In this document: piece by piece, positions 43,309 to 52,015 of the stretch
Numbering within the stretch: position 1 is the first letter of the stretch
Layout of the letters: each line of letters begins with the position of its first letter
Assembly: GCA_047636995.1 (NCBI GenBank)
Contig: JBLIGQ010000008.1
Span: forward strand, 1-64,000
Direction of reading: 5' to 3'
DNA: 64,000 nucleotides
From: JAQWQB01 sp047636995
GTDB lineage: Bacteria; Bacteroidota; Bacteroidia; Flavobacteriales_D; Sanyastnellaceae
Program-made: the position numbers and the translations under genes
Notes under the pieces: model-generated
Databases searched by the model: none
The model's input: only the letters and a program-made list of their open reading frames with translations
What the model was told of the DNA's origin: nothing

Positions 43309-43884
43309 ATGTTGAATATAGTTTTATTCGGCCCTCCAGGAGCTGGAAAAGGAACTCAGTCTGAAAACCTCATTAAGAAATACGGCCTCGCACATTTGAG
43401 TACAGGTGACATTTTTCGCGCCAATATCAAGGGCGAAACAGAACTTGGGAAATTAGCGAAGAGTTTTATGGACAAAGGTGAGCTTGTGCCAGATTCAGTG
43501 ACAATCCAAATGTTGGAGTCTGAGGTAAACCAAAGAGAAGATGCCAAAGGGTTCATTTTTGATGGCTTCCCTCGAACAAGCGCGCAAGCAACCGCACTCG
43601 ATGAGTTCTTGAAAATAATGGGTACTTCAATTACCTATATGCTCGCGCTTGAGGTGCCTGAAGATCAGTTAAGAGCACGTTTGAAGCACAGAGCTGAAAC
43701 CAGCGGAAGAGCTGATGATGCGAATCCTACTGTGATTCAGAATCGAATTGACGTATACAACCGTGAAACGGCACCCGTTGCAGGCTTTTATAGAGCACAG
43801 GAGAAATTTCAAGGAATTAACGGTGTTGGAACAATTGAAGACATCGCAAATAGACTTTTCGAAACGATAGATCAAGAAGCTTGA
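43309..43884 (+). CDS. adk: Adenylate kinase
   Basis: The protein has 191 residues from ATG 43309 (MLNIVLFGPPGAGKGTQ, Walker A loop); the longer frame to 43240 is untranslated leader. It interconverts ATP and AMP with two ADP. HLSTGDIFRANI, FIFDGFPRTSAQATALD and the short-lid KHRAETSGRADDANPTVIQNRIDVY mark the short form without the zinc-type LID, usual for Bacteroidota. A near-consensus box TATCTTCG lies at 43269. obg follows 9 bp later, so the two are probably an operon. Confidence 0.96.
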   Translation: MLNIVLFGPPGAGKGTQSENLIKKYGLAHLSTGDIFRANIKGETELGKLAKSFMDKGELVPDSVTIQMLESEVNQREDAKGFIFDGFPRTSAQATALDEFLKIMGTSITYMLALEVPEDQLRARLKHRAETSGRADDANPTVIQNRIDVYNRETAPVAGFYRAQEKFQGINGVGTIEDIANRLFETIDQEA

Positions 43885-43893
43885 TCAACCATT

Positions 43894-44892
43894 ATGGCAA
43901 ATCAAAATTTTGTTGACTACGTCAAAATCTGCTGCCGTTCTGGTAAAGGTGGTGCTGGCTCTATGCACTTTCACCGTGATAAGATTAACTCTAAAGGTGG
44001 TCCCGATGGAGGAGATGGCGGTAGAGGTGGACACGTTATTCTTAGAGGGAATAGGAATATCTGGACTTTAATCCACTTGAAGTACCGAAAGCACGTTATT
44101 GCCTCACACGGTGTTTGTGGCAGTGGCGGACTAAAAACAGGAGCCGAAGGAAAGGATGAGTACCTTGATGTGCCGCTTGGTACAATTGCCAAAGATGCAG
44201 AAACGGGAGAAATTCTGTTTGAAATCAATGACCACGGTGAGGAAACCGTTTTGGTTAAAGCTGGAAGAGGTGGCCTCGGAAATGATCACTTTAAATCATC
44301 TACAAACCAAACTCCACAATACGCTCAGCCAGGTGAAGATGGAAGGGAAGAGTGGAAGATTCTTGAACTGAAAGTGCTTGCTGACGTAGGATTAGTGGGC
44401 TTTCCAAATGCCGGTAAATCTACCTTGCTGTCTGTTGTTTCAGCAGCCACGCCAGAGATTGCTGACTATCCGTTTACTACTCTCCGTCCGAATTTGGGCA
44501 TTGTTGCTTACCGCAATGACCGGTCATTTGTGATGGCTGATATTCCCGGAATCATTGAAGGGGCGGCTGAAGGAAAAGGATTAGGGCATCGCTTTTTGCG
44601 TCACATAGAACGAAACGCAGTGTTGCTGTTTATGGTTCCGGCTGACGCGAAAGACATTGCAAATGAATACCAAATTTTGTTGCGTGAATTGGAACTTTAC
44701 AATCCGGAGTTACTCTTCAAGGATCGTCTTTTAGCCATCACAAAGGCTGATTTGTTAGACGAAGAACTGATGGGTGAAATGAAAAAGGAACTTCCCGAAG
44801 GGATCGAGAGTTTGTTCATTTCATCTGTTACAGGTCAAGGTATTCAGGCGTTGAAAGATTTACTCTGGGGCGTGATGAACCGCACTGTTTAA
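43894..44892 (+). CDS. obg: Obg/CgtA GTPase
   Basis: The 332-residue protein has the glycine-rich Obg fold (about 1-158, GGAGSMHFHRDKINSKGGPDGG and CGSGGLKTGAEGKDEY) and then the GTPase domain with G1 GFPNAGKST, G2 TTLRPNLG, G3 DIPGIIEGA and G4 TKADLLD. The C-terminal OCT domain of E. coli/B. subtilis Obg is missing, as in other Bacteroidota. It functions in late 50S ribosome assembly. The terminal 33 bp overlap the end of the convergent DUF922 gene. Confidence 0.95.
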   Translation: MANQNFVDYVKICCRSGKGGAGSMHFHRDKINSKGGPDGGDGGRGGHVILRGNRNIWTLIHLKYRKHVIASHGVCGSGGLKTGAEGKDEYLDVPLGTIAKDAETGEILFEINDHGEETVLVKAGRGGLGNDHFKSSTNQTPQYAQPGEDGREEWKILELKVLADVGLVGFPNAGKSTLLSVVSAATPEIADYPFTTLRPNLGIVAYRNDRSFVMADIPGIIEGAAEGKGLGHRFLRHIERNAVLLFMVPADAKDIANEYQILLRELELYNPELLFKDRLLAITKADLLDEELMGEMKKELPEGIESLFISSVTGQGIQALKDLLWGVMNRTV

Positions 44893-45411
44893 GCGACCGA
44901 GTTTCTGGTTGAACCAATTGTTCCAATTGGCTTGTGTCTCTGTTTGGGTTCCATGCACCGTTTCAGAATCATAGCGGTCTTGGCATTCATCCATTTCTGT
45001 AAAAACAACTTGGAAAATCCCTTCAATCTTTTTCGCTAAATCATGTTCCATGAAGTAGTCAACGTCGGTTTCATAAACCCTCAATTGAGATTTAAGCATG
45101 CGAGCATAGATGGCGGTAATATCGAAGTGACCTTGCTCATGATTCAGAAGTTCGTCATTCAAATAACTTATGTGAACCCAAGATTCTTTAGGTAAGAAAT
45201 AGGGTGTAACGGTGATTTCTATTTTGTCTTCTGGTGCCTCAATAATATAGCTGATTCCGGTGTAGGAGAAGGCTTTGAATAGTTCATCTGCACCCGCTCT
45301 TCTTTTGAAGTCAGACCATTCTAATTTTCGATCTACCTGCCATTCTATTTGGGGCGGATCGGTCTCTGTTTGTAAAAACAGAAAACTCATTAGCAGTAAA
45401 AGAGGTTTCAT
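44860..45411 (-). CDS. DUF922 secreted metalloprotease-like protein
   Basis: The 183-residue protein has a short signal peptide (MKPLLLLMSFLFLQ). Next is a DUF922-type domain beginning WQVDRKLEWSDFKR and containing HEQGH (in LLNHEQGHFDITAIYA), the HExxH zinc motif of putative secreted proteases. A downstream EMDECQDRYDSETVHG could provide further ligands. No proteolytic substrate is known for the family. The overlap of 33 bp with the 3' end of obg means that the C-terminal 10 residues share DNA with it. Confidence 0.82.
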   Translation of the reverse strand: MKPLLLLMSFLFLQTETDPPQIEWQVDRKLEWSDFKRRAGADELFKAFSYTGISYIIEAPEDKIEITVTPYFLPKESWVHISYLNDELLNHEQGHFDITAIYARMLKSQLRVYETDVDYFMEHDLAKKIEGIFQVVFTEMDECQDRYDSETVHGTQTETQANWNNWFNQKLGRLNSAVHHAPE

Positions 45412-45459
45412 GCCTTCATTTAACGAAGAAGTTGCAATTTTGTTCCTAAATAGTTAGAA

Positions 45460-46386
45460 ATGTTTCCACGTCATTTAAATGTCAAAGATGAAGTTAGGAA
45501 TGCTTTAGCGGAGGGCAAACCCGTTTTAGCTTTAGAGAGTACCATTATTGCGCACGGAATGCCCTATCCTAAAAACATGGAAACGGCGTTGAAGGTGGAG
45601 AAAATAGTGCGTGATGGCGGAGTAATTCCGGCCACTATAGCGGTCATGAATGGACAGATTCACATCGGGTTGACAAATGATGAATTAGCACATCTAGCGA
45701 AGGCAGAAAACGTAATGAAACTTTCTCGTCGTGATTTGCCCTTCGCGTTAGCTCAAAATAAATTGGGAGCAACTACAGTTGCCTCTACCATGATTGCCTC
45801 AGCAATGGCAGGAATAGAGGTGTTCGCAACAGGAGGGATTGGAGGAGTGCACAGAGGTGCAGAAAAAACATGGGATGTAAGTGCTGATCTCATTGAGCTT
45901 TCGAACACGAATGTTACAGTCATTTGTGCCGGAGCAAAAGCGATTTTAGACCTACCAAAAACAATGGAATACTTAGAGACCTTTGGTGTTCCGGTAATCG
46001 GTTTCGGAACAAAAGAACTCCCGGCCTTTTATTCAAGAAACAGTGGTATTCCCCTAGAAATGTCAGTGGCTTCCCCAGAAGAATTGGCTCATTTGATTGA
46101 GACAAAGAGAGCCCTCGGATTGAATGGAGGAATCTTAGTGGTTAATCCGATTCCTGAAGCGTACAACATGGACTTCGGTCAAATGGAAAAAGTGATTGAA
46201 AAGGCGCTTGATGCAGCCAGCAAAAAAGGGATCCATGGAAAGGCAGTGACGCCATTTCTACTCAAGACAATTAAAGACTTTACGTCAGGGCAAAGCTTGG
46301 CTTCAAACATTGAGCTAATGCTAAATAATGCGCAACTGGGAGCAGCCGTGGCAGTAGCTTTGTGCGTCGAATCTGGTCGTGATTGA
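45460..46386 (+). CDS. psuG: Pseudouridine-5'-phosphate glycosidase
   Basis: The 308-residue enzyme cleaves pseudouridine-5'-phosphate to uracil and ribose-5-phosphate. The N-terminus VLALESTIIAHGMPYPKNMETA is diagnostic, as are GVIPATIAVMNGQIHIGL, VASTMIASAMAGIEVFATGGIGGVHRGAE, and LPAFYSRNSGIPLEM. No pseudouridine kinase (psuK) lies next to it here. The uracil formed could be reused by Upp encoded at 10.9 kb. Confidence 0.94.
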   Translation: MFPRHLNVKDEVRNALAEGKPVLALESTIIAHGMPYPKNMETALKVEKIVRDGGVIPATIAVMNGQIHIGLTNDELAHLAKAENVMKLSRRDLPFALAQNKLGATTVASTMIASAMAGIEVFATGGIGGVHRGAEKTWDVSADLIELSNTNVTVICAGAKAILDLPKTMEYLETFGVPVIGFGTKELPAFYSRNSGIPLEMSVASPEELAHLIETKRALGLNGGILVVNPIPEAYNMDFGQMEKVIEKALDAASKKGIHGKAVTPFLLKTIKDFTSGQSLASNIELMLNNAQLGAAVAVALCVESGRD

Positions 46387-46428
46387 TTTCTTGCTATGAA
46401 GTCGCTTTCATTTCTGCGGTTTTCAAGG

Positions 46429-46436
46429 TAATTTTG
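46429..46436 (+). promoter_or_regulatory. -7 box of the E1 fusion gene
   Basis: TAATTTTG fits TAnnTTTG exactly, 32 bases before ATG 46469. No clear -33 element. Confidence 0.5.
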
Positions 46437-46468
46437 CAGTCCCATTCGAGGGATTCAATTTTACACCT

Positions 46469-48883
46469 ATGGCACAAGAACTCACTACTGATTCATCAAT
46501 GACTAATGAACAAATCCGTGAGCAGCTTCTTGAAGACTACAGAATTGCTTGCCTCAGCAGAGAGGCATCATTGCTAGGTAGGAAAGAAGTGCTGACTGGA
46601 AAGGCCAAATTCGGGATTTTCGGAGATGGCAAAGAAGTGGCACAGTTGGCCATGGCACGCCAGTTCAAAAAAGGAGATTTTCGTTCAGGATACTACCGTG
46701 ACCAGACGTTCATGCTCGCTCTTGGTGAGCTAACTGTACAGGCTTATTTCTCAGCGTTGTATGCACATCCTGATGTGAAGGTTGAACCCGCATCTGGTGG
46801 GAGGCAAATGGGTGGGCATTATGCCACACGAAGCCTTGATGCCAATGGAGACTGGAAGAACCTCATGGAGCAATACAATAGCTCTGCAGATATTTCGCCA
46901 ACAGCAGGACAGATGCCACGTCTTCTTGGTTTAGCCCAAGCAAGTAAAATTTACAGATTGAATCCGGAACTGGCACACATGACTCAGTTTTCGCAAGGGG
47001 GAAATGAAGTCGCTTTCGGAACCATTGGAGATGCCTCTACGTCTGAAGGTCCATTCTGGGAAACAATGAATGCCGCCTCCGTTCTCCAAGTTCCAATGGC
47101 TATGTCAGTTTGGGATGATGGCTACGGAATATCCGTTCCAAAGAAATATCAAACGGTTAAGGAAAGTATTTCAACCGCTTTAAGTGGCTTCGCGAAGGAG
47201 GAAGGCACCAATGGGATTAAAATCTTCAACGTAAAAGGCTGGAGCTATCCAGACCTAATGATTACGTATGAAGAAGCCATTGACTATTGCAGAACGAATC
47301 ACGTGCCAGTATTGATTCACGTGGAAGAATTAACACAGCCACAAGGACACTCAACTTCTGGTTCCCATGAGCGGTATAAGTCGCCCGAAAGATTGAAATG
47401 GGCCCTTGAATATGACTGCCTTGTGCAATTCGGGAAGTTCTTGACGATGGAAGGCACGGCGACGCAAGAAGAGTTAGATGCGATTCGCGCAGCAACCAAG
47501 AAACAAGTTCGTACAGAGCAAAAAGCGGCATGGGCTGCATACCGAGATTCAATTGATGTTGATTTGAATGAAGCGATAGCATTGCTGAAGCCCGTTGCTG
47601 AGGCCAGTGCAAATAAGGTTTTCATTGAGAAATTAATCGGAGAACTCGAAGGGGCTTTGGAGCCAATTCGGAAAGACATGCTTACTGCGGTAAGGAGAGC
47701 ACTTCGTTACACACGGGGCGAAAATAGCCCTGCGAAATCAGCTCTTTCGATCTGGTTGAAAAAAACCATGGAGGTGTTACAACATCGGTACAGCGGACAG
47801 CTTTACAGTGAGTCAACGCAGAATGTGCTCAACATTGAGGCGGTAGAACCTACTTTCGATGCTTCGCCAGAAATGGTTGATGGCAGAATTATTTTAAAAG
47901 AAAATTTTGAAGCAATCTTCAATAAGTACCCTGAGGTGTTAACTTTTGGCGAAGACACGGGGAAGATTGGAGGCGTTAATCAGGCAATGGAAGGGATGCA
48001 GGAGCTTTTCGGAGACCTGCGTGTGGCAGATACCGGAATTCGTGAGTGCACCATTCTTGGACAAGGGATTGGAATGGCAATGCGTGGATTGCGTCCAATT
48101 GCTGAAATCCAGTACTTAGATTACATCTATTATGCACTTCAGATCATGCGCGATGATCTTGCTTCTGTTCAGTATAGAACACATGGCGGACAAAAAGCGC
48201 CGGTCATTATTCGCACAAGAGGACACAGATTAGAAGGTATTTGGCACAGCGGCTCTCCAATGGGAGCCATTATCCATTCAGTGCGTGGAATTAGAGTCTG
48301 TGTTCCCAGAAACATGACCCAAGCAGCTGGCATGTACAACACATTGTTGGAATCTGACGAGCCTGCGATTGTTGTTGAATGCTTGAATGGATACCGAAGT
48401 AAAGAAGCGAAGCCAACCAATATTGGGGAGTTTAAAGTTCCCTTGGGGCTCGCTGAAGTGGTGAAAGAAGGCACAGATATTACTATTGTTTCATATGGCT
48501 CTACCTTCAACTTATGCCAAGAAGCGGCAAAGCAGTTAGCTGAGGTTGGCGTAGACGTTGAGTTGATTGACGTTCAAACATTGTTGCCATTCGATTTAGA
48601 TCATGCCACCGCTGCCTCTGTTGAGAAAACCAATCGTCTATTGATTGTAGATGAAGATGTTCAAGGGGGGGCTAGCGCTTTTATTTTAGACCAAGTTGTG
48701 AATGTGCAAGGTGCTTATCGGTTTTTAGATAGCAAACCAATGACTTTGGCCGCAAAACCACATCTTCCGGCCTATTCTACAGATGGAGATTATTTTTCAA
48801 AACCAAGTATTGAAGACATCGTTGAAACTGCTTATGCTTTGATGCACGAAGCGGACCCTAAAGCATACCCAGAACTTTATTAA
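46469..48883 (+). CDS. Fused alpha/beta E1 component of a 2-oxoacid dehydrogenase complex
   Basis: The 804-residue protein joins both E1 subunits. The alpha half (about 1-450) carries the thiamin-diphosphate motif GDASTSEGPFWETMNAASV...WDDGYGIS. The beta half (about 470-804) begins GRIILKENFEAIFNKYPE with LTFGEDTGKIGGVNQAMEGM, IAEIQYLDYIYYALQI and the C-terminal QTLLPFDLD. It decarboxylates a 2-oxo acid, most likely branched-chain or pyruvate type, and passes the acyl group to E2. Such fusions are the usual form in Bacteroidota. E2 is absent from the window and lpdA (E3) is 9 kb away. Its TAA overlaps the ATG of the S4 gene (TAATG). Confidence 0.9.
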   Translation: MAQELTTDSSMTNEQIREQLLEDYRIACLSREASLLGRKEVLTGKAKFGIFGDGKEVAQLAMARQFKKGDFRSGYYRDQTFMLALGELTVQAYFSALYAHPDVKVEPASGGRQMGGHYATRSLDANGDWKNLMEQYNSSADISPTAGQMPRLLGLAQASKIYRLNPELAHMTQFSQGGNEVAFGTIGDASTSEGPFWETMNAASVLQVPMAMSVWDDGYGISVPKKYQTVKESISTALSGFAKEEGTNGIKIFNVKGWSYPDLMITYEEAIDYCRTNHVPVLIHVEELTQPQGHSTSGSHERYKSPERLKWALEYDCLVQFGKFLTMEGTATQEELDAIRAATKKQVRTEQKAAWAAYRDSIDVDLNEAIALLKPVAEASANKVFIEKLIGELEGALEPIRKDMLTAVRRALRYTRGENSPAKSALSIWLKKTMEVLQHRYSGQLYSESTQNVLNIEAVEPTFDASPEMVDGRIILKENFEAIFNKYPEVLTFGEDTGKIGGVNQAMEGMQELFGDLRVADTGIRECTILGQGIGMAMRGLRPIAEIQYLDYIYYALQIMRDDLASVQYRTHGGQKAPVIIRTRGHRLEGIWHSGSPMGAIIHSVRGIRVCVPRNMTQAAGMYNTLLESDEPAIVVECLNGYRSKEAKPTNIGEFKVPLGLAEVVKEGTDITIVSYGSTFNLCQEAAKQLAEVGVDVELIDVQTLLPFDLDHATAASVEKTNRLLIVDEDVQGGASAFILDQVVNVQGAYRFLDSKPMTLAAKPHLPAYSTDGDYFSKPSIEDIVETAYALMHEADPKAYPELY

Positions 48884-49089
48884 TGCGAAATTTCACACTC
48901 AAAGACGAATTCATTGAATTGAATAAACTCTTAAAAGTATGCCACCTAGTTCCAAGCGGAGGAATGGCTAAAATGGTCATTGAAGACGAATTGGTGAAGG
49001 TAAATGGCGAAATTGAATTGCGGAAGCGAAGGAAGTTAAGGGTTGGTGATGTTGTTGATTTTCAGGGTGTTTCGGTTGAAATCGACTGA
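48883..49089 (+). CDS. Small S4-domain RNA-binding protein
   Basis: The 68-residue protein is almost entirely one S4 domain (FIELNKLLKVCHLVPSGGMA, then LVKVNGEIELRKRRKLRVGD), like YbcJ/YaaA-type proteins that bind structured RNA. The start codon shares an A with the E1 stop (TAATG), so its translation depends on the E1 message. No functional link between the two is known. Confidence 0.88.
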   Translation: MRNFTLKDEFIELNKLLKVCHLVPSGGMAKMVIEDELVKVNGEIELRKRRKLRVGDVVDFQGVSVEID

Positions 49090-49192
49090 TTTTTAAAGTT
49101 TACCATGAATTTAGTTAATTAGTTTCTTCTGATTAAGAGGACATCAACTAGCGGATGTGTTATTTTGTACTGGTCTTATAGATGCAAAACCT

Positions 49193-51988
49193 ATGCTAAG
49201 ATTATTCTTGACATCATTACTGTGTTTGACTGTTGGCGCGGCTTTTTCTCAAATAACACTGAGAGGGAAGGTGCGTGATGCAGTAACCGGGGAGCCTGTT
49301 TTCAGCGCAAACGTGATAGTAAAAGGGAGTACAAGCGGAATTACTACTGATTTCGATGGGGAATTTAAGCTTCAAGTTGATTCACTTCCCGTGACCCTTC
49401 AGATTAGTTTTATTGGTTATAAGTTAAAAGAAGTTTATGCAGGTGACGCTGCTAACCGAATCGATGTCAAGCTTTCTTCTAGTCAGATTATGATAGGCGA
49501 AGCTGAGGTTGTTGGTGAACGGATTTCTGAGAGGCAAAAGCAAGCTCCTTTGACGGTTGAAACCATGGATGCTTTAGCCATCAAAGAGGCTCCTAGTGGA
49601 AGTTTTTACGAGGGCTTAGGAAACCTAAAAGGTGTAGATATGACCTCTGCCAGTTTGGGGTTCAAAATCATCAATACGCGCGGATTTAATAGCACTTCAC
49701 CTGTTCGGTCACTTCAATTAATTGATGGAGTGGATAATCAATCGCCGGGATTGAATTTTTCCCTAGGTAACTTTTTAGGTGCAAGTGATTTGGATGTAAA
49801 AAGTGTAGATATTATTGCTGGTGCGAGTTCGGCTTATTACGGACCTGGTGCCTTTAACGGAGTGATCAGCATGGAGACGAAAAATCCTTTTATCTTCCCT
49901 GGTCTTTCGATGAGCATGAAGGTGGGAGAACGTTCCCTGTTCGAACATGCCTTTCGATGGGCAGAAACTGTTCCGAATAGAAAAGGAGAAGACGTCTTCG
50001 CTTATAAATTGAATTTTTATTCGCTTCAAGCATATGATTGGGAAGCTGATAATTATGACCCCGTGAATGGGAGCGAAGTTTCTGCAGACAATCCAGGCAG
50101 GTATGACGCTGTGAATATTTATGGCGATGAATACTTTCCATCAATGGATTTCTCAACTTCAGCTCCCTGGAATTATCCAGGGGTCGGAACCTTCTTTCGA
50201 ACAGGTTACAAAGAGTCTGACATGGTTGATTACAATACAGAGAACTTGAAGGCTTCTGCTTCATTTCACCTCCGAACCAAACCAGAGCAGAAATTCGACT
50301 CTCCAGAATTGATTTATGCCTTCAACATTGGGAATGGCACAACAGTATACCAAGGAGATAACCGATTTAGTTTGAGAGACATTGTCTTTTTTCAAAACAA
50401 GATTGAATACAAAAAGACGAACAAGTTTTTCATTCGGGCATATATGACTAAGGAAGATGCAGGGAATTCATACGATCCGTATGCTACATCATTGCGCATG
50501 TTGGAAGAAACACGATCGCAGAATGATTGGTCTCAAGTGTATGTGAAATATTGGAACGATTCCATTTCAGACTTAACAGAACTCTATGGTTTCCCAGAAC
50601 TCGAATTTGGTCCTGACGGTGCCACGTTTGATTTTGATTCTTTGGATTCTTGGATGAATTTTTACAATGATTCTCTTTCATTCTGGCACAACCAAGTTGC
50701 CAATTGGTCTAACAACGGCAATGCAGGGATCGCTCAAGTTGATGAGATTGGAAGACTGGAGCCTGGTTCTCCTGAGTTTCAAGCGCTTTTTAATAGTTAT
50801 GTTGGTGCGAAAAACAATGAGACAGAAGGAGGAACACGCTTTTTTGATCGGTCAGCTTTGTACCATGCACACGGTGAATACATTTTTGAACCAACCTTCA
50901 TTGATCAAATTCGAGTGGGAGCCAATGTGCGTCTTTACCGGCCAGACTCTGATGGGACCATCTTCAGTGACACTGCCGGAACACGTATCTCGAATTCTGA
51001 ATGGGGAAGCTATATTGGGGTTGAGGAGAAACTCAATGCAGACAGGGTGATTCTGAGCGCAACACTCAGAGTAGATAAGAATAAAAACTTTGATGCCATT
51101 CTATCACCAGCCTTTTCTGCCGTGGTTAAACCTGGAGAAAATGATTATTTGCGCTTCAGCTTTTCAAGCGCCGTGCGTAATCCAACTTTAGCAGATCAAT
51201 ACTTATCTCTTGACGTTGGTCCTGCCATTTTAAGTGGAAACCTCCAAGGTGTAGATAGCCTCATTACCTTAGAGAGTTTCAGTGATTACCGCAACACATT
51301 GGATACCGATACACTCAAGTTTTTCAATATTGATGGCATCAGGCCTGAGCAAGTGCAAACCATTGAGTTTGGATACCGCACAACCCTTTGGAATAGATTG
51401 TATGTAGATGCGGGATACTATTTCAGTCAATACACGAACTTTATCGGATTTAATATTGGTATTGATGCAGAGTTTGGAGCCAATGATTTACCTACAGATC
51501 TTCAGGTCTATAGGTATTCAGCAAATTCAATCAATAAAGTTCGAACCCAAGGATTCAGTATCGGGATGAACTATTTCTTGAATGAGAAGATTTCGCTCTC
51601 TGGAAATTATTCATGGAACAAATTAGTGCAAGCAGATGAAGATGATCCCATTATTCCTGCTTTCAATACACCAGAGCATAAATACAATCTTGGAATTACT
51701 GCTAGAGATATGAGGTCAAGGTGGGGCGAAAAAAACACGTGGGGATTTGGAATCAACTACAAGTGGATTCAAGGGTTTTTATTTGAAGGGTCTCCTCAAT
51801 TTACAGGAAACGTACCTTCTTACGACTTACTTGACGCACAAGTGAATTACATTGTAACATCAATTAATACAACGTTCAAGATTGGAGCTTCCAACCTTAT
51901 GAATAACATGCAGTTTCAAACCTATGGCGGACCAAGAATTGGCAGACTTGCCTACTTCTCTATCCTCTATGAATTAAAAACGAATTAA
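49193..51988 (+). CDS. TonB-dependent receptor with CarboxypepD_reg-like domain
   Basis: The protein has 931 residues from ATG 49193 (MLRLFLTSLLCLTVGAAFSQ, signal peptide); 12 extra codons upstream are unlikely. A carboxypeptidase-regulatory-like beta sandwich (about 20-110, LRGKVRDAVTGEPVFSANVI) precedes the plug (RISERQKQAPLTVETMD, LQLIDGVDNQSPG, VDIIAGASSAYYGPGAFNG) and a 22-strand barrel ending in LAYFSILYELKTN. It would import a ligand across the outer membrane with ExbBD-TonB energy. No SusD gene follows; the next gene (27 bp) is a T9SS-secreted esterase-like protein, likely in the same operon, so the ligand may be a product of that protein. Substrate unknown. Confidence 0.92.
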   Translation: MLRLFLTSLLCLTVGAAFSQITLRGKVRDAVTGEPVFSANVIVKGSTSGITTDFDGEFKLQVDSLPVTLQISFIGYKLKEVYAGDAANRIDVKLSSSQIMIGEAEVVGERISERQKQAPLTVETMDALAIKEAPSGSFYEGLGNLKGVDMTSASLGFKIINTRGFNSTSPVRSLQLIDGVDNQSPGLNFSLGNFLGASDLDVKSVDIIAGASSAYYGPGAFNGVISMETKNPFIFPGLSMSMKVGERSLFEHAFRWAETVPNRKGEDVFAYKLNFYSLQAYDWEADNYDPVNGSEVSADNPGRYDAVNIYGDEYFPSMDFSTSAPWNYPGVGTFFRTGYKESDMVDYNTENLKASASFHLRTKPEQKFDSPELIYAFNIGNGTTVYQGDNRFSLRDIVFFQNKIEYKKTNKFFIRAYMTKEDAGNSYDPYATSLRMLEETRSQNDWSQVYVKYWNDSISDLTELYGFPELEFGPDGATFDFDSLDSWMNFYNDSLSFWHNQVANWSNNGNAGIAQVDEIGRLEPGSPEFQALFNSYVGAKNNETEGGTRFFDRSALYHAHGEYIFEPTFIDQIRVGANVRLYRPDSDGTIFSDTAGTRISNSEWGSYIGVEEKLNADRVILSATLRVDKNKNFDAILSPAFSAVVKPGENDYLRFSFSSAVRNPTLADQYLSLDVGPAILSGNLQGVDSLITLESFSDYRNTLDTDTLKFFNIDGIRPEQVQTIEFGYRTTLWNRLYVDAGYYFSQYTNFIGFNIGIDAEFGANDLPTDLQVYRYSANSINKVRTQGFSIGMNYFLNEKISLSGNYSWNKLVQADEDDPIIPAFNTPEHKYNLGITARDMRSRWGEKNTWGFGINYKWIQGFLFEGSPQFTGNVPSYDLLDAQVNYIVTSINTTFKIGASNLMNNMQFQTYGGPRIGRLAYFSILYELKTN

Positions 51989-52015
51989 TAAATAGTTAAA
52001 TAAATAAGTCAACCT

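Noticed and set aside
47317..47679. 120-residue minus-strand frame inside the E1 gene
   Set aside because: Shadow of the coding strand; no start context or family match.
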